Shown piece by piece: positions 8,806-17,102 of a stretch of DNA of 64,000 bases. The stretch is from Lachnospiraceae bacterium (GTDB taxonomy: Bacteria; Bacillota; Clostridia; Lachnospirales; Lachnospiraceae), in contig JAFWDM010000123.1 of NCBI GenBank assembly GCA_017513005.1, forward strand, positions 25,843 through 89,842. Direction: 5' to 3'. The position numbers were made by a program, and so were the translations under genes. Each line of letters opens with the position of its first letter. Within the stretch, counting starts at the first letter, position 1. Below the pieces are notes generated by a model, which was not told where the DNA came from, did no database searches, and was given only the letters and a program-made list of their open reading frames with translations.

Positions 8806-9696
8806 ATGAGAATTGCAGCAACCTATGATAATGGCAGTATTTTCCAGCATTTTGGAAGGACGGAATATTTCAAGGTCTATGATGTGGAGGACGGAAAGAT
8901 CGTTTCCAGTCAGGTGATCGGGTCGGACGGTATCGGACACGGCGCGCTGGCGGGACTTCTGGCAGGCCATACGATCGATGTCCTGATCTGCGGTGGTCTC
9001 GGCGGCGGTGCGATGAATGCGCTGACCCGGGCGGGCATCACGGTCATCGCGGGGGCACAGGGTGATGCGGATGCGGCCGTAGAGGCCTATCTGCGGGGAA
9101 ATCTGGAGTCCTCGGGAGCCAACTGTGATCACCATCACCACCACGGCGAGGACGGGGAAGGCTGCTGCGGACATCACGGGGAAGGCGAAGAAGAGGGCTG
9201 CTGCGGACACCACGGCGAGGCTGAAGAGGGAGGCTGCTGCGACGGCGGACCCCGTATCATCCTGGAGGGCAGAAATGCCGGCAAAAACGTGAAGGTCCAC
9301 TACCGGGGAACATTCAATGACGGAACGGAGTTCGATTCCTCCTACGGCCGCGGAGAGCCGCTGGAATTTATCTGCGGCGCGGGTATGATGATCCGGGGGT
9401 TCGACCGGGCGGTCGCGGATCTGGAACCGGGACAGACCGTGGACGTCCACCTCATGCCTGAGGAAGCCTACGGCATGCCGGACCCGGCCAATGTACTCAC
9501 GATCGCGATCGCGCAGCTCCCCGGGTCAGAGGGACTCAATGTCGGAGAGCGCGTCTACCTGACCAATGCGGCCGGACAGCCTTTCCCGGTCACCGTGACG
9601 GCAAAGGACGAGACTAATATCACTCTGGACGCCAATCACGAGATGGCAGGTAAGGAACTGAATTTCCGGATCGAGCTTTTAGAAGTCGGCGAATGA
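8806..9696 (+). CDS. Fusion of NifX-like cofactor-binding domain and SlyD-like FKBP prolyl isomerase
   Basis: A 296-residue cytosolic protein with two domains. Residues 1-105 match the NifB/NifX dinitrogenase iron-molybdenum cofactor fold (MRIAATYDNGSIFQHFGRTEYFKVYDV, then ICGGLGGGAMNAL). Residues 107-146 form a metal-ligand-rich linker: five His in a row, then two CCGHHGE motifs and a final GGCC. Residues 150-296 are an FKBP domain of SlyD type: VKVHYRGTFNDGTEFDSSYG, GMMIRGFDRAV, an inserted-in-flap segment (about 225-275) and a closing DANHEMAGKELNF. SlyD proteins are prolyl isomerases and nickel/zinc handlers, so metal binding or delivery is plausible, but no nif or hydrogenase gene is nearby. 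The ATG at 8806 has an AAGGAGA site. Confidence 0.88.
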   Translation: MRIAATYDNGSIFQHFGRTEYFKVYDVEDGKIVSSQVIGSDGIGHGALAGLLAGHTIDVLICGGLGGGAMNALTRAGITVIAGAQGDADAAVEAYLRGNLESSGANCDHHHHHGEDGEGCCGHHGEGEEEGCCGHHGEAEEGGCCDGGPRIILEGRNAGKNVKVHYRGTFNDGTEFDSSYGRGEPLEFICGAGMMIRGFDRAVADLEPGQTVDVHLMPEEAYGMPDPANVLTIAIAQLPGSEGLNVGERVYLTNAAGQPFPVTVTAKDETNITLDANHEMAGKELNFRIELLEVGE

Positions 9697-9805
9697 GACG
9701 GATCTCCATAAAGGATAAGAACCGCCTGACAGCTTTTGCCCGGCGCGGTAAGCGATAAACGTACTTTTAAGAATTGCTGTCGGCTAAACTTTTCCGCGTT
9801 GCCAC

Positions 9806-9834
9806 TTGACAACAAGAAAGTGTGCATGTATAGT
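9806..9834 (+). promoter_or_regulatory. Sigma-A promoter of the riboflavin operon
   Basis: TTGACA (9806-9811), 17-bp spacer, TATAGT (9829-9834), ending 16 bp before the FMN riboswitch. Near-consensus boxes and position make this the likely start of the rib transcript. Confidence 0.85.
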
Positions 9835-9850
9835 TCTTTTTAGATTTATA

Positions 9851-10044
9851 GAGATCTTCAGGGCAGGGTGAAATTCCCGACCGGTGGTACAGCCCACGAG
9901 CTGAAAGAGACCGCGGTTGCGTTTGTCCGCAGGGGTCTGTGTGGATAGTATCCAGAGAGACCTGCAGGAGCAGACGATCCGGTTTCCAAGGCATGATTCG
10001 GTGAGAGTCCGAAGCCGACAGTACAGTCTGGATGGAAGAAGATG
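9851..10044 (+). promoter_or_regulatory. FMN riboswitch (RFN element)
   Basis: The conserved RFN blocks are present in order. ATCTTC (9853-9858) pairs with GAAGAT (10038-10043) as P1. After it come AGGGCAGGGTGAAATTCCCG and CCGGTGGTACAGCCCACGAG; the 3' half has GATTCGGTGAGAGTCCGAAGCCGACAGT and AGTCTGGATGGAAGAAGAT. One variable arm (about 9910-9990) is enlarged. FMN binding should switch off the downstream ribD-ribE-ribBA-ribH genes, most simply through the terminator at 10128-10163. Confidence 0.96.
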
Positions 10045-10127
10045 AAAAGAGGAGAAGCGGTGCGCTGTTCCGGACAGCGGTGCGGTGTCCCTGCTCCTTT
10101 TGTATTTCCTTTGTGTTTTGAAAGTGT

Positions 10128-10163
10128 GCCCTGGAACATTTGATATGTTCCGGGGCTTTTTCT
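10128..10163 (+). terminator. Expression-platform terminator after the FMN riboswitch
   Basis: GCCCTGGAACAT (10128-10139) pairs with ATGTTCCGGGGC (10145-10156; one G-U pair), followed by TTTTTCTTT. It is 84 bp downstream of the aptamer. A smaller GC-rich hairpin (CGCTGT / ACAGCG, about 10062-10079) lies between them. Confidence 0.85.
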
Positions 10164-10298
10164 TTCAGTGACCCGGTTTTACTTGCATATTTTGTATTCC
10201 ATGCAGATATATTTTATATTCCGTGCGAAGCCAAGCGGCTTTTTGCCTGACTTCAGCATGGATCTACCGCGTCATACAACAGCAGGAGATATTATCAG

Positions 10299-10335
10299 AG
10301 CCCTGACCGATCATCGGCCGGGGCTTTTTGTTTTT
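10299..10335 (+). terminator. Second terminator-like hairpin directly before ribD
   Basis: AGCCCTGACCGA (10299-10310) pairs with TCGGCCGGGGCT (10314-10325) with one mismatch and one G-U pair, followed by TTTTTGTTTTT. It ends a few bases before the ribD ribosome site (GGAGG at about 10338), 140 bp after the first terminator. The stretch 10164-10298 between them is AT-rich and holds no convincing gene. It may be a back-up terminator or act on its own signal. Confidence 0.7.
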
Positions 10336-10349
10336 CTGGAGGAACTGCT

Positions 10350-11492
10350 ATGGGATGGGAACAGGATCAGACAAAGAGAGATGAATACTTTATGCGGACC
10401 GCCCTGGAGCTGGCCCTGCAGGGCCGCGGGTGGGTCTCTCCCAATCCGGTCGTCGGCGCAGTGATCGTCAATGAGAGCGGGCAGATCATCGGGCAGGGAT
10501 ACCATGAGCGTTACGGAGACCTGCACGCGGAGCGCAACGCCCTGAAAAATTGCAAGGAGCCGCCGGCGGGCGCGACGATGTATGTCACGCTGGAGCCGTG
10601 CTGCCATCACGGCCGCCAGCCCCCCTGCACGGACGCGATCCTGGAGGCGGGGATCTCCCGCGTCGTGGTCGGCAGCGGAGATCCGAACCCTTTGGTCTCG
10701 GGAAAGGGAATAGAGATCCTGCGGGCGCACGGGGTGGAAGTGACGGAAGGTGTTCTGCGGGAGGACTGCGACCGTGCCAATGAGATCTTTTTTCATTACA
10801 TACGGACGGGGACTCCTTATGTGGTCATGAAATATGCGATGACACTGGACGGAAAGATCGCCGCCTACACAGGAAGCTCCAAATGGATCACCGGCGAAGA
10901 GGCCCGCCGCCATGTGCAGCACCTGCGCGGGGACCTGCAGGGGATCATGGCCGGCATCGGAACGGTGCTTGCGGATGACCCGCAGCTCACCTGCAGACTT
11001 CCGGGGGCCAGAAACCCGGTCCGGATCATCTGTGATTCCAGGCTGCGCATACCGCTTCAGTCCCGGCTGGTCACTACGGCGCGGGAGGTTCCGACCCTCA
11101 TTGCGACCGCTTCGGAAGACATGGATGCGATCCGCCGTCTGGAGGACAGGGGCTGCCGCATCCTCTATGTCGGGAAAGCGGCAGGGAGGTATGACGGCTT
11201 GACCGACAGCAGGGCCAGGGGGATCGATCTGAAGGAACTGATGCACAGACTGGGGCAGGAAAAGATCGACAGTATCCTTCTGGAAGGAGGGGGAACGCTG
11301 AACTGGTCCGCCCTGCAGAGCGGGATCGTACAGAGAGTTATGGCCTATGTCTCTCCGAAAATTTTCGGAGGGGAGAGTGCCAGGAGCCCGGTGGAGGGCA
11401 GGGGCGTCACCACGCCGCAGTTCGCATGGCGCCTGAAGGAGACAGCCGTCAGCAGACTGGGAGAGGATCTCCTGATCGATGGACGGTTATAG
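10350..11492 (+). CDS. ribD: Bifunctional riboflavin deaminase-reductase RibD
   Basis: A 380-residue enzyme for two consecutive steps: deamination of the pyrimidine made by GTP cyclohydrolase II, then NADPH reduction of the ribosyl side chain. The N-terminal cytidine-deaminase-like domain has the zinc site LHAERNAL (about 53-60) and LEPCCHHGRQPPC (about 80-92). The C-terminal reductase domain starts near PYVVMKYAMTLDGKIA (about 152-167), then SKWITGEEAR and ILLEGGGTLN. The ATG at 10350 follows GGAGG. First gene of the operon, under the FMN riboswitch. Its stop lies at the start of a 10-bp tandem repeat. Confidence 0.96.
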   Translation: MGWEQDQTKRDEYFMRTALELALQGRGWVSPNPVVGAVIVNESGQIIGQGYHERYGDLHAERNALKNCKEPPAGATMYVTLEPCCHHGRQPPCTDAILEAGISRVVVGSGDPNPLVSGKGIEILRAHGVEVTEGVLREDCDRANEIFFHYIRTGTPYVVMKYAMTLDGKIAAYTGSSKWITGEEARRHVQHLRGDLQGIMAGIGTVLADDPQLTCRLPGARNPVRIICDSRLRIPLQSRLVTTAREVPTLIATASEDMDAIRRLEDRGCRILYVGKAAGRYDGLTDSRARGIDLKELMHRLGQEKIDSILLEGGGTLNWSALQSGIVQRVMAYVSPKIFGGESARSPVEGRGVTTPQFAWRLKETAVSRLGEDLLIDGRL

Positions 11493-11510
11493 GGAATAAA
11501 AGGGAATAAA
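11491..11510 (+). repeat. 10-bp perfect tandem repeat at the ribD stop
   Basis: AGGGAATAAA occurs twice head to tail; the first copy begins inside the ribD TAG stop. The ribE start follows 10 bp later. Confidence 0.9.
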
Positions 11511-11519
11511 GAGGCAGGT

Positions 11520-12251
11520 ATGTTTACAGGAATCGTAGAGGAACTGGGGGTGGTCCGCCGGATCCGCAAGGGACGCGCATCCGCCGTACTCACCATCGCA
11601 GCGAAAAAGGTACTGGAGGACGCAAAGATCGGAGACAGCATCGCGGTCAACGGGATCTGCCTGACGGTCACCGGCATGGAGAACGGTGCTTTTACAGCGG
11701 ATGTCATGCATGAGACACTGAACCGGACAGCCTTTGCCAGGCTTTCGACGGGCAGCAGGGTCAACCTGGAGCGGGCTATGGCCGCGGACGGCCGGTTCGG
11801 AGGCCACATCGTGTCAGGACACGTGGACGGAACCGGTACGATCATCAATATACGCAGGGATGACAATGCCATCTGGTACACGATCTTGGCGGAGCCGCAG
11901 CTTCTGCGTTATATCGTGGAAAAAGGGTCGATCACGATCGACGGGATCAGCCTGACCGTCGCAGAGGTCGGCCCGGACCGCTTTTCCATCTCTGCGATCC
12001 CGCACACCGTCGCACAGACGGTCCTGCAGGACAGGAAAAAGGGAGATTCCGTCAATCTCGAGACGGACATCATCGGGAAATATGTGGAAAAACTCCTGTT
12101 TTCAGGCACCGGTGCCGCGGCGGAAACTGAAAATGCCTTCGGGAATCTTTCCGCAGGCGCCCAAAGGGAAAACAGCTCTTCGGGACAGGAAACAGGAAAA
12201 AGAGGAGGCGGGATCAGCCGCGCCTTCCTTCTGGAAAACGGGTTTACATGA
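11520..12251 (+). CDS. ribE: Riboflavin synthase, alpha chain
   Basis: A 243-residue enzyme that dismutates two lumazines to riboflavin. It has two similar barrels, each with the [10 protein letters not shown]-type opening and a [13 protein letters not shown] / [12 protein letters not shown] motif (about 39-51 and 137-149); [11 protein letters not shown] joins the halves (about 97-107). Family members are usually near 215 residues. The extra length is a Gly/Ser/Glu-rich linker of about 35 residues near the C-terminus, before a final [12 protein letters not shown] of the kind seen at the end of related clostridial proteins. The start is the conserved MFTG, 27 bp after ribD. Sometimes named ribC in Gram-positives. 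Confidence 0.94.
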   Translation: MFTGIVEELGVVRRIRKGRASAVLTIAAKKVLEDAKIGDSIAVNGICLTVTGMENGAFTADVMHETLNRTAFARLSTGSRVNLERAMAADGRFGGHIVSGHVDGTGTIINIRRDDNAIWYTILAEPQLLRYIVEKGSITIDGISLTVAEVGPDRFSISAIPHTVAQTVLQDRKKGDSVNLETDIIGKYVEKLLFSGTGAAAETENAFGNLSAGAQRENSSSGQETGKRGGGISRAFLLENGFT

Positions 12252-12273
12252 TCTGTGGATCGGAGGTTTTATT

Positions 12274-13476
12274 ATGGATCAGTTTCAGGGAATCAGACAG
12301 GCACTGCAGGATCTGCGGGACGGAAAGATCATTCTGGTCGTGGATGATCCGGACCGGGAGAACGAGGGGGACTTTATCTGTGCAGCCGAGTTCGCCACGA
12401 CGGAGAACATCAACTTCATGGCAATGCACGGCAGGGGCCTGATCTGCATGCCCATGGCGGAGGAATATGTGAAGAGGCTGCAGATCCCGCAGATGGTCCG
12501 GACAAATACGGACAACCACGAGACGGCATTTACGATCTCCATCGACCATGTGTCGACGACGACCGGCATCTCGGCGAAGGAGCGGTCCATAACCGCGATT
12601 GCCTGCGTGCAGGATGACGCGAAGCCGGAGGATTTCCGCAGGCCGGGGCATATGTTCCCCCTGCTCGCAAAGCCCAACGGGGTCCTGGAGCGCGACGGAC
12701 ATACAGAGGCGACGGTAGATCTGTGCCGCCTGGCGGGCCTTCGTCCCTGCGGCCTGTGCTGTGAGATCATGCGGGAGGACGGCACCATGATGCGCACGAC
12801 GGAGCTGAAAGCCCTGGCGGATAAATGGGGGATCACCTTCATCAGCATCAGAGAACTGCAGAACTACCGCAAGTGCCACGACATCCTGGTCGACAGAATG
12901 GCGGAAGTGAACCTTCCCACAAAATTCGGAAATTTCCGTGCCTTCGGCTTTGTGAACCGCCTGAACGGGGAGCACCATGTCGCCCTGGTCAAGGGCGAGA
13001 TCGGAGACGGGCAGAATATCCTGTGCCGCGTCCACTCCGAATGCCTGACAGGGGACACATTCGGTTCACTCAGATGCGACTGCGGCCAGCAGCTCGCCTC
13101 CGCCCTCACCCAGATCGAAAAGGAGGGCCGCGGGATCCTGCTCTATATGCGGCAGGAGGGCCGCGGGATCGGACTGATTAACAAGCTGCGTGCCTATGAA
13201 CTGCAGGAACTTGGCATGGACACCCTGGACGCCAATATCGCCCTTGGCTTTGCGGGAGATGAAAGAGAGTACTTCATCGGCGCCCAGATCCTGCGCGAAC
13301 TCGGTGTAAAGACCATGCGCCTGCTCACCAATAACCCGGACAAAGTCTATCAGCTCGAGGAATTCGGCCTCGAGATCTCGGAGCGCGTCCCGATACAGAT
13401 GGAAGCCACTCCCTATGATTCCTTCTACCTCAAGACCAAGCAGAAGAGAATGGGGCATTTATTGAAGGAAGTTTAA
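12274..13476 (+). CDS. ribBA: Bifunctional 3,4-dihydroxy-2-butanone-4-phosphate synthase / GTP cyclohydrolase II
   Basis: A 400-residue two-domain enzyme supplying both riboflavin precursors. Residues 1-200 are the DHBP synthase: [19 protein letters not shown] (acidic metal site), GRGLICMPM, and the conserved RPGHMFPL. Residues 205-400 are GTP cyclohydrolase II, with the zinc ligands in [18 protein letters not shown] and the catalytic stretch [12 protein letters not shown]. The ATG at 12274 has a CGGAGG site; in-frame codons extend back to 12082 inside ribE and are ignored because length and site fit 12274. It starts 22 bp after ribE. Confidence 0.96.
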   Translation: MDQFQGIRQALQDLRDGKIILVVDDPDRENEGDFICAAEFATTENINFMAMHGRGLICMPMAEEYVKRLQIPQMVRTNTDNHETAFTISIDHVSTTTGISAKERSITAIACVQDDAKPEDFRRPGHMFPLLAKPNGVLERDGHTEATVDLCRLAGLRPCGLCCEIMREDGTMMRTTELKALADKWGITFISIRELQNYRKCHDILVDRMAEVNLPTKFGNFRAFGFVNRLNGEHHVALVKGEIGDGQNILCRVHSECLTGDTFGSLRCDCGQQLASALTQIEKEGRGILLYMRQEGRGIGLINKLRAYELQELGMDTLDANIALGFAGDEREYFIGAQILRELGVKTMRLLTNNPDKVYQLEEFGLEISERVPIQMEATPYDSFYLKTKQKRMGHLLKEV

Positions 13477-13520
13477 TCAGCGAGTCAAGCGGCAATGAAT
13501 TGTTTATGAAAGGAGAAATC

Positions 13521-14000
13521 ATGAGGACACTGGAAGGAAAACTGGTCGCAAAAGGGATCCGGATCGGGATCGTAGCTGCCCGTTTCAATGAATTTATCAC
13601 ATCCAAACTTTTGAGCGGGGCCATGGATGCCCTCGTCCGCCACGATGTTCCCGAAGAAAGCATCGATGTCGCCTGGGTACCCGGCGCGTTTGAGATCCCC
13701 CTGATCGCCTCCAAAATGGCCGGGACCGGAAAATATGACGCCGTGATCTGCCTGGGGGCAGTCATCCGGGGATCGACCAGCCACTACGACTATGTCTGCA
13801 GCGAGGTCTCCAAGGGAATCGCCACAGTATCCCTGCAGACAGGGGTACCTGTGATGTTCGGTGTCGTCACGACGGAAAATATCGAACAGGCGATCGAACG
13901 AGCCGGCACAAAGGCGGGCAACAAGGGCTATGACTGTGCGCTGGGCGCTCTGGAGATGGCAGACCTGATCCGCAGGATGGAAGAAAACGCGGCGGATTGA
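13521..14000 (+). CDS. ribH: 6,7-dimethyl-8-ribityllumazine synthase
   Basis: A 159-residue enzyme that joins the RibA/D product and dihydroxybutanone phosphate to lumazine. It carries [17 protein letters not shown] (about 13-30), WVPGAFEIP (about 52-60) and [15 protein letters not shown] with the catalytic His (about 77-92). Lumazine synthases usually assemble into pentamers or 60-mers. ATG 13521 has an AAAGGAG site; the upstream in-frame ATG codons lack one. Last gene of the rib operon. Its 3' end is copied twice more in tandem after the stop. Confidence 0.95.
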   Translation: MRTLEGKLVAKGIRIGIVAARFNEFITSKLLSGAMDALVRHDVPEESIDVAWVPGAFEIPLIASKMAGTGKYDAVICLGAVIRGSTSHYDYVCSEVSKGIATVSLQTGVPVMFGVVTTENIEQAIERAGTKAGNKGYDCALGALEMADLIRRMEENAAD

Positions 14001-14059
14001 TTGACGGAAGAAAACGCAGCGAATCGATTGACGGAAGAAAACGCAGCGGATTGATTTGA
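13979..14059 (+). repeat. 27-bp tandem repeat copying the ribH 3' end
   Basis: Three copies with a 27-bp period start at 13979, 14006 and 14033. Each begins GGAAGAAAACGC and ends near GATTGATT. The first is the last seven codons of ribH with its TGA stop; the others differ at one to three bases and lie in the untranslated tail. Confidence 0.93.
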
Positions 14060-14207
14060 TTCAGTACAGTCATTATGATATACTCAGACAGACGCAGTGA
14101 AAAAAGGACCATACTGCCTGTTATTTCATCTGCCTGCAGGAGGGAGTTTTCTTTTCTGCTCTTCATGATTGGATTTTCTGTTCTGTAAAGGAGCGTGATT
14201 TTTTCTT

Positions 14208-15728
14208 ATGGACGATGGCAGTCAAACCACATGGCTGATCGTGATTCTTCTGCTGTTGGCGGCAATGCTGTTTGCTGTCATGGAGACGGCCTTTGCTTCG
14301 GTCTCCCGGGTACGTCTGAAGACCGGTGCGGAAAAGGGAGAGAAACGGGCAAAGCGCGCTCTCTATGTGACGGAGCATTTTGACAGGGCTATTACGACGC
14401 TCCTGATCTGTACCAATATTGTGCATCTCGCTACAGCCTCGATCGTAACGGTCTATGTGACCAAAAGGTGGGGGGTGTCAGCAGTATCCATATCTACACT
14501 GGTGACGACGCTGGTGGTGTTTTTCTTCGGGGAAATGCTGCCGAAAAGTCTTGCCCGCAAATACAGTGAGCCCCTGAGTCTTTCGACGGCAGGGGTTCTT
14601 TGTGTGCTTATGGCTCTCCTGCGGCCGGCCTCCGCCCTGCTGACCTGGATCGGAAATGCGGCATCGAAGATAACGAAGGGGGACGAAGAGGCTTCCGTCA
14701 CGGAAAACGATATCTATGATATCATCGAGGATATGGCGGAGGAAGGGAAGATCGACGAGGAGCAGGGAGACCTGATCTCCTCGGCGCTGCAGTTCGGTGA
14801 CGTCACGGTGGAGAGTATCCTGACGAGCCGCGTGGATGTGGCGGCGATCGACATCGACATGCCCCAGGAGGAGATCCTGGCCTTCATCAAGGAACAGAAC
14901 CACAGCCGTCTGCCGGTCTATGAGGGGACGATCGACAATATCATCGGCATCCTGCATATCCGGCGGTTCATCCGCTGCTACATCCGGAGGGGGGAGGCAC
15001 TGGATATCCGGCCTCTGCTCTACGAGCCCTTTTTTGTGCACCAGTCGACCAAGATCGATGACCTGCTGGAGATCATGTCCAGAAAAAAGATCAACATCGC
15101 GGTCGTCACAGACAACTACGGTGGGACGCTCGGTATCGTCACCGACGAGGATATCCTGGAGGAGCTCGTGGGCGAGATCTGGGACGAGGATGACCGCGCA
15201 GTGCGCAATGTGGTCCCGATGACGGACGGCTCCTACAGTGTGAACCCCGAGGAGCATGTACTGGACGTGCTCGATGAGCTGGGGGTGACCTATACGGAAG
15301 AGGAGGAAGAGGAGATCGGGCGCAAGCTTATGAACGAGCTTGCCTACGAGGTCTTCCCGCAGATTCCCGTGGCGGGAGACAGTTTCCGCTATCTCGGGAC
15401 GAAGATCTCCGTTCTTGTCATGCGCCACAACCGCATCATGCGCCTGAAGGTCCGCCGGCTGACGGAAGCAGAGCTGGAAGCGGACAGAGAGGCCGCCGAG
15501 ATGGCCGGCATCGATCCCGAGACCGGCAGGTTCACAGAGGAGGACCATACAGACAGGACAAGCAGGCCCTACGACATCCGGCAGGCACAGGGAAAACACT
15601 ACGCCGCAGCAGTGCACTCACGTGCGGAGGGGAAGGCGGGGGACCGTTTTGGCAGGCAGATTTCCCATGGACGCGGTGCTCCTGCCGACTTTGAAAAAGC
15701 ACTTCCGCAGGAGGCGGATGGAAGATGA
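14208..15728 (+). CDS. CorC/HlyC (CNNM) family membrane protein with CBS pair, copy 1
   Basis: A 506-residue inner-membrane protein. Residues about 8-140 form the DUF21 membrane domain with three to four helices (LIVILLLLAAMLFAVMETAF; LICTNIVHLATASIVTV; VSISTLVTTLVVFFFGEMLPKSLA). Two CBS domains follow (about 195-325; SRLPVYEGTIDNIIGILHIRRF and NIAVVTDNYGGTLGIVTDEDILEELVGEIWDE). A CorC_HlyC domain lies at about 340-425 and an unusual hydrophilic tail of about 75 residues ends the protein. Relatives move Mg2+ or related ions or protect against cobalt. The ATG at 14208 has an AAGGAG site at longish spacing. It overlaps the next gene by 4 bp. Confidence 0.93.
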   Translation: MDDGSQTTWLIVILLLLAAMLFAVMETAFASVSRVRLKTGAEKGEKRAKRALYVTEHFDRAITTLLICTNIVHLATASIVTVYVTKRWGVSAVSISTLVTTLVVFFFGEMLPKSLARKYSEPLSLSTAGVLCVLMALLRPASALLTWIGNAASKITKGDEEASVTENDIYDIIEDMAEEGKIDEEQGDLISSALQFGDVTVESILTSRVDVAAIDIDMPQEEILAFIKEQNHSRLPVYEGTIDNIIGILHIRRFIRCYIRRGEALDIRPLLYEPFFVHQSTKIDDLLEIMSRKKINIAVVTDNYGGTLGIVTDEDILEELVGEIWDEDDRAVRNVVPMTDGSYSVNPEEHVLDVLDELGVTYTEEEEEEIGRKLMNELAYEVFPQIPVAGDSFRYLGTKISVLVMRHNRIMRLKVRRLTEAELEADREAAEMAGIDPETGRFTEEDHTDRTSRPYDIRQAQGKHYAAAVHSRAEGKAGDRFGRQISHGRGAPADFEKALPQEADGR

Positions 15729-16984
15729 CAGACTTTTATATTTATATCGCGGGCATCGTCGTCTGCGTCCTTTTCTCCGCTTTTTTCTCCGCATCGGAGA
15801 TGTCCTACTCCGCCTGCAGCCGTGTCCGTCTGGAGCATGCGCGGGACAACGGAGATAAAGAGGCGGGGATCGCCGTCCGGATCCGCGAGAGATTCGACGA
15901 TGCCCTGTCCGCGATCCTGGTCGGCAACAACCTCGTCAACATAGCGGCATCCTCGCTCGGCTCACTGGCTGTGATGGCGGTCCTGAGTGAGAAATACGCA
16001 TGGCTGTCGACCCTGATCGTCACAGCCGCGGTCATCGTCTTCGGAGAGACGATCCCCAAGATCACGGCGCAGAAAAATGCGACCCGTTTTGCGCGCAGTT
16101 TCGCCCGGCCGGTCCATGCCCTGATGATCCTTCTTCGTCCGGTGACATTCGTTGTGGTGGGCCTCGTGAACCTGATCACCAGCCTGCTCCCGGATACGAA
16201 GAAGAACGATGAAGATGCCGCCCTGGAGGAGCTCCACACGATGATCGATATGGCGGAGGACGAGGATGTCCTGGACGAGGACGCCTCGGAGCTCGTGAGC
16301 GCCGCCATTGATTTTGCGGATATCGCCGCGTCGGAAGTAATGGTCGCGCGCGTGGATATTTTTGCCATTGATATCGATGATCCGTGGGAGGAGATCCTGC
16401 GCAAGATCGACCTGTCGCCTTTTTCCAGGATCCCGGTCTATGAGGACAGTATCGACCATGTGATCGGCATTCTCTCTCTCAACAGGTTTTTGCGGGCGAT
16501 GATCGACCAGGACAAGGTCGAGATCCGGTCCCTTCTTCTCCCTACCTGCTATGTCTATAAGACTATGCGGCTGCCTGCCGTGCTGTCCTCCCTGCGGAAT
16601 GCCCAGCAGCATCTGGCCGTCGTCACAGATGAGTACGGCGGTACTCTGGGTATCGTCTCCATGGAGGATGTCCTGGAGCAGCTCGTCGGCGACCTCTGGG
16701 ACGAGACCGATACGATCGAACGCGATATCGTGCAGCAGGGCGACGGCCTCTATGAGCTGGACGGCGACATGCCGATCTCCGAGTTTATCGAGCTGATGCA
16801 CTGGGATGAGGATTCCTTTGATTTCGACTCCGAGACAGTGGGAGGGTGGTGTATCGAGTACAACAACGGCTTCCCCAATGTCAACAGTACCTTCCGGTAC
16901 GAAAACGCACAGGTCAGGATCATCGAGGTCTCCGAGCGGCGTGTGCGGCGTGTGCTGGTAAAGCAGACAAAAGAGGAGGCCTGA
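15725..16984 (+). CDS. CorC/HlyC (CNNM) family membrane protein with CBS pair, copy 2
   Basis: A 419-residue paralogue of the preceding gene, started by the ATG of an ATGA overlap, so translation is probably coupled. It has the same order: DUF21 membrane domain (about 1-135; IAGIVVCVLFSAFFSASEMSYSA, LVGNNLVNIAASSLGSLAV, VFGETIPKITAQKNA), CBS pair (about 190-325; SRIPVYEDSIDHVIGILSLNRF, AVVTDEYGGTLGIVSMEDVLEQLVG) and CorC_HlyC domain (about 340-415). It lacks the long tail of copy 1. Side-by-side paralogues suggest a heteromeric ion transporter, which is inference. Confidence 0.93.
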   Translation: MTDFYIYIAGIVVCVLFSAFFSASEMSYSACSRVRLEHARDNGDKEAGIAVRIRERFDDALSAILVGNNLVNIAASSLGSLAVMAVLSEKYAWLSTLIVTAAVIVFGETIPKITAQKNATRFARSFARPVHALMILLRPVTFVVVGLVNLITSLLPDTKKNDEDAALEELHTMIDMAEDEDVLDEDASELVSAAIDFADIAASEVMVARVDIFAIDIDDPWEEILRKIDLSPFSRIPVYEDSIDHVIGILSLNRFLRAMIDQDKVEIRSLLLPTCYVYKTMRLPAVLSSLRNAQQHLAVVTDEYGGTLGIVSMEDVLEQLVGDLWDETDTIERDIVQQGDGLYELDGDMPISEFIELMHWDEDSFDFDSETVGGWCIEYNNGFPNVNSTFRYENAQVRIIEVSERRVRRVLVKQTKEEA

Positions 16985-17102
16985 GGATACGGTTTGGACC
17001 GGTTACCGAAAGCACTGACAGTCCCGCGTAGCAGCTGTGTTTTTTGCATATGAGCAGGCAGAATGCATGGCTTCTCCGCGGGAACTTTTAAAAAAGAAAA
17101 GT

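Noticed and set aside
9124-9142. Five-His run suspected to be a cloning tag
   Set aside because: It sits mid-protein, within a longer natural Cys/His-rich linker with CCGHHGE repeats, in native genomic context.
10168-10464. 98-codon frame in the riboflavin leader, considered as a leader peptide
   Set aside because: No ribosome site, it runs through the second terminator and into ribD in another frame, and regulation is already explained by the FMN riboswitch.
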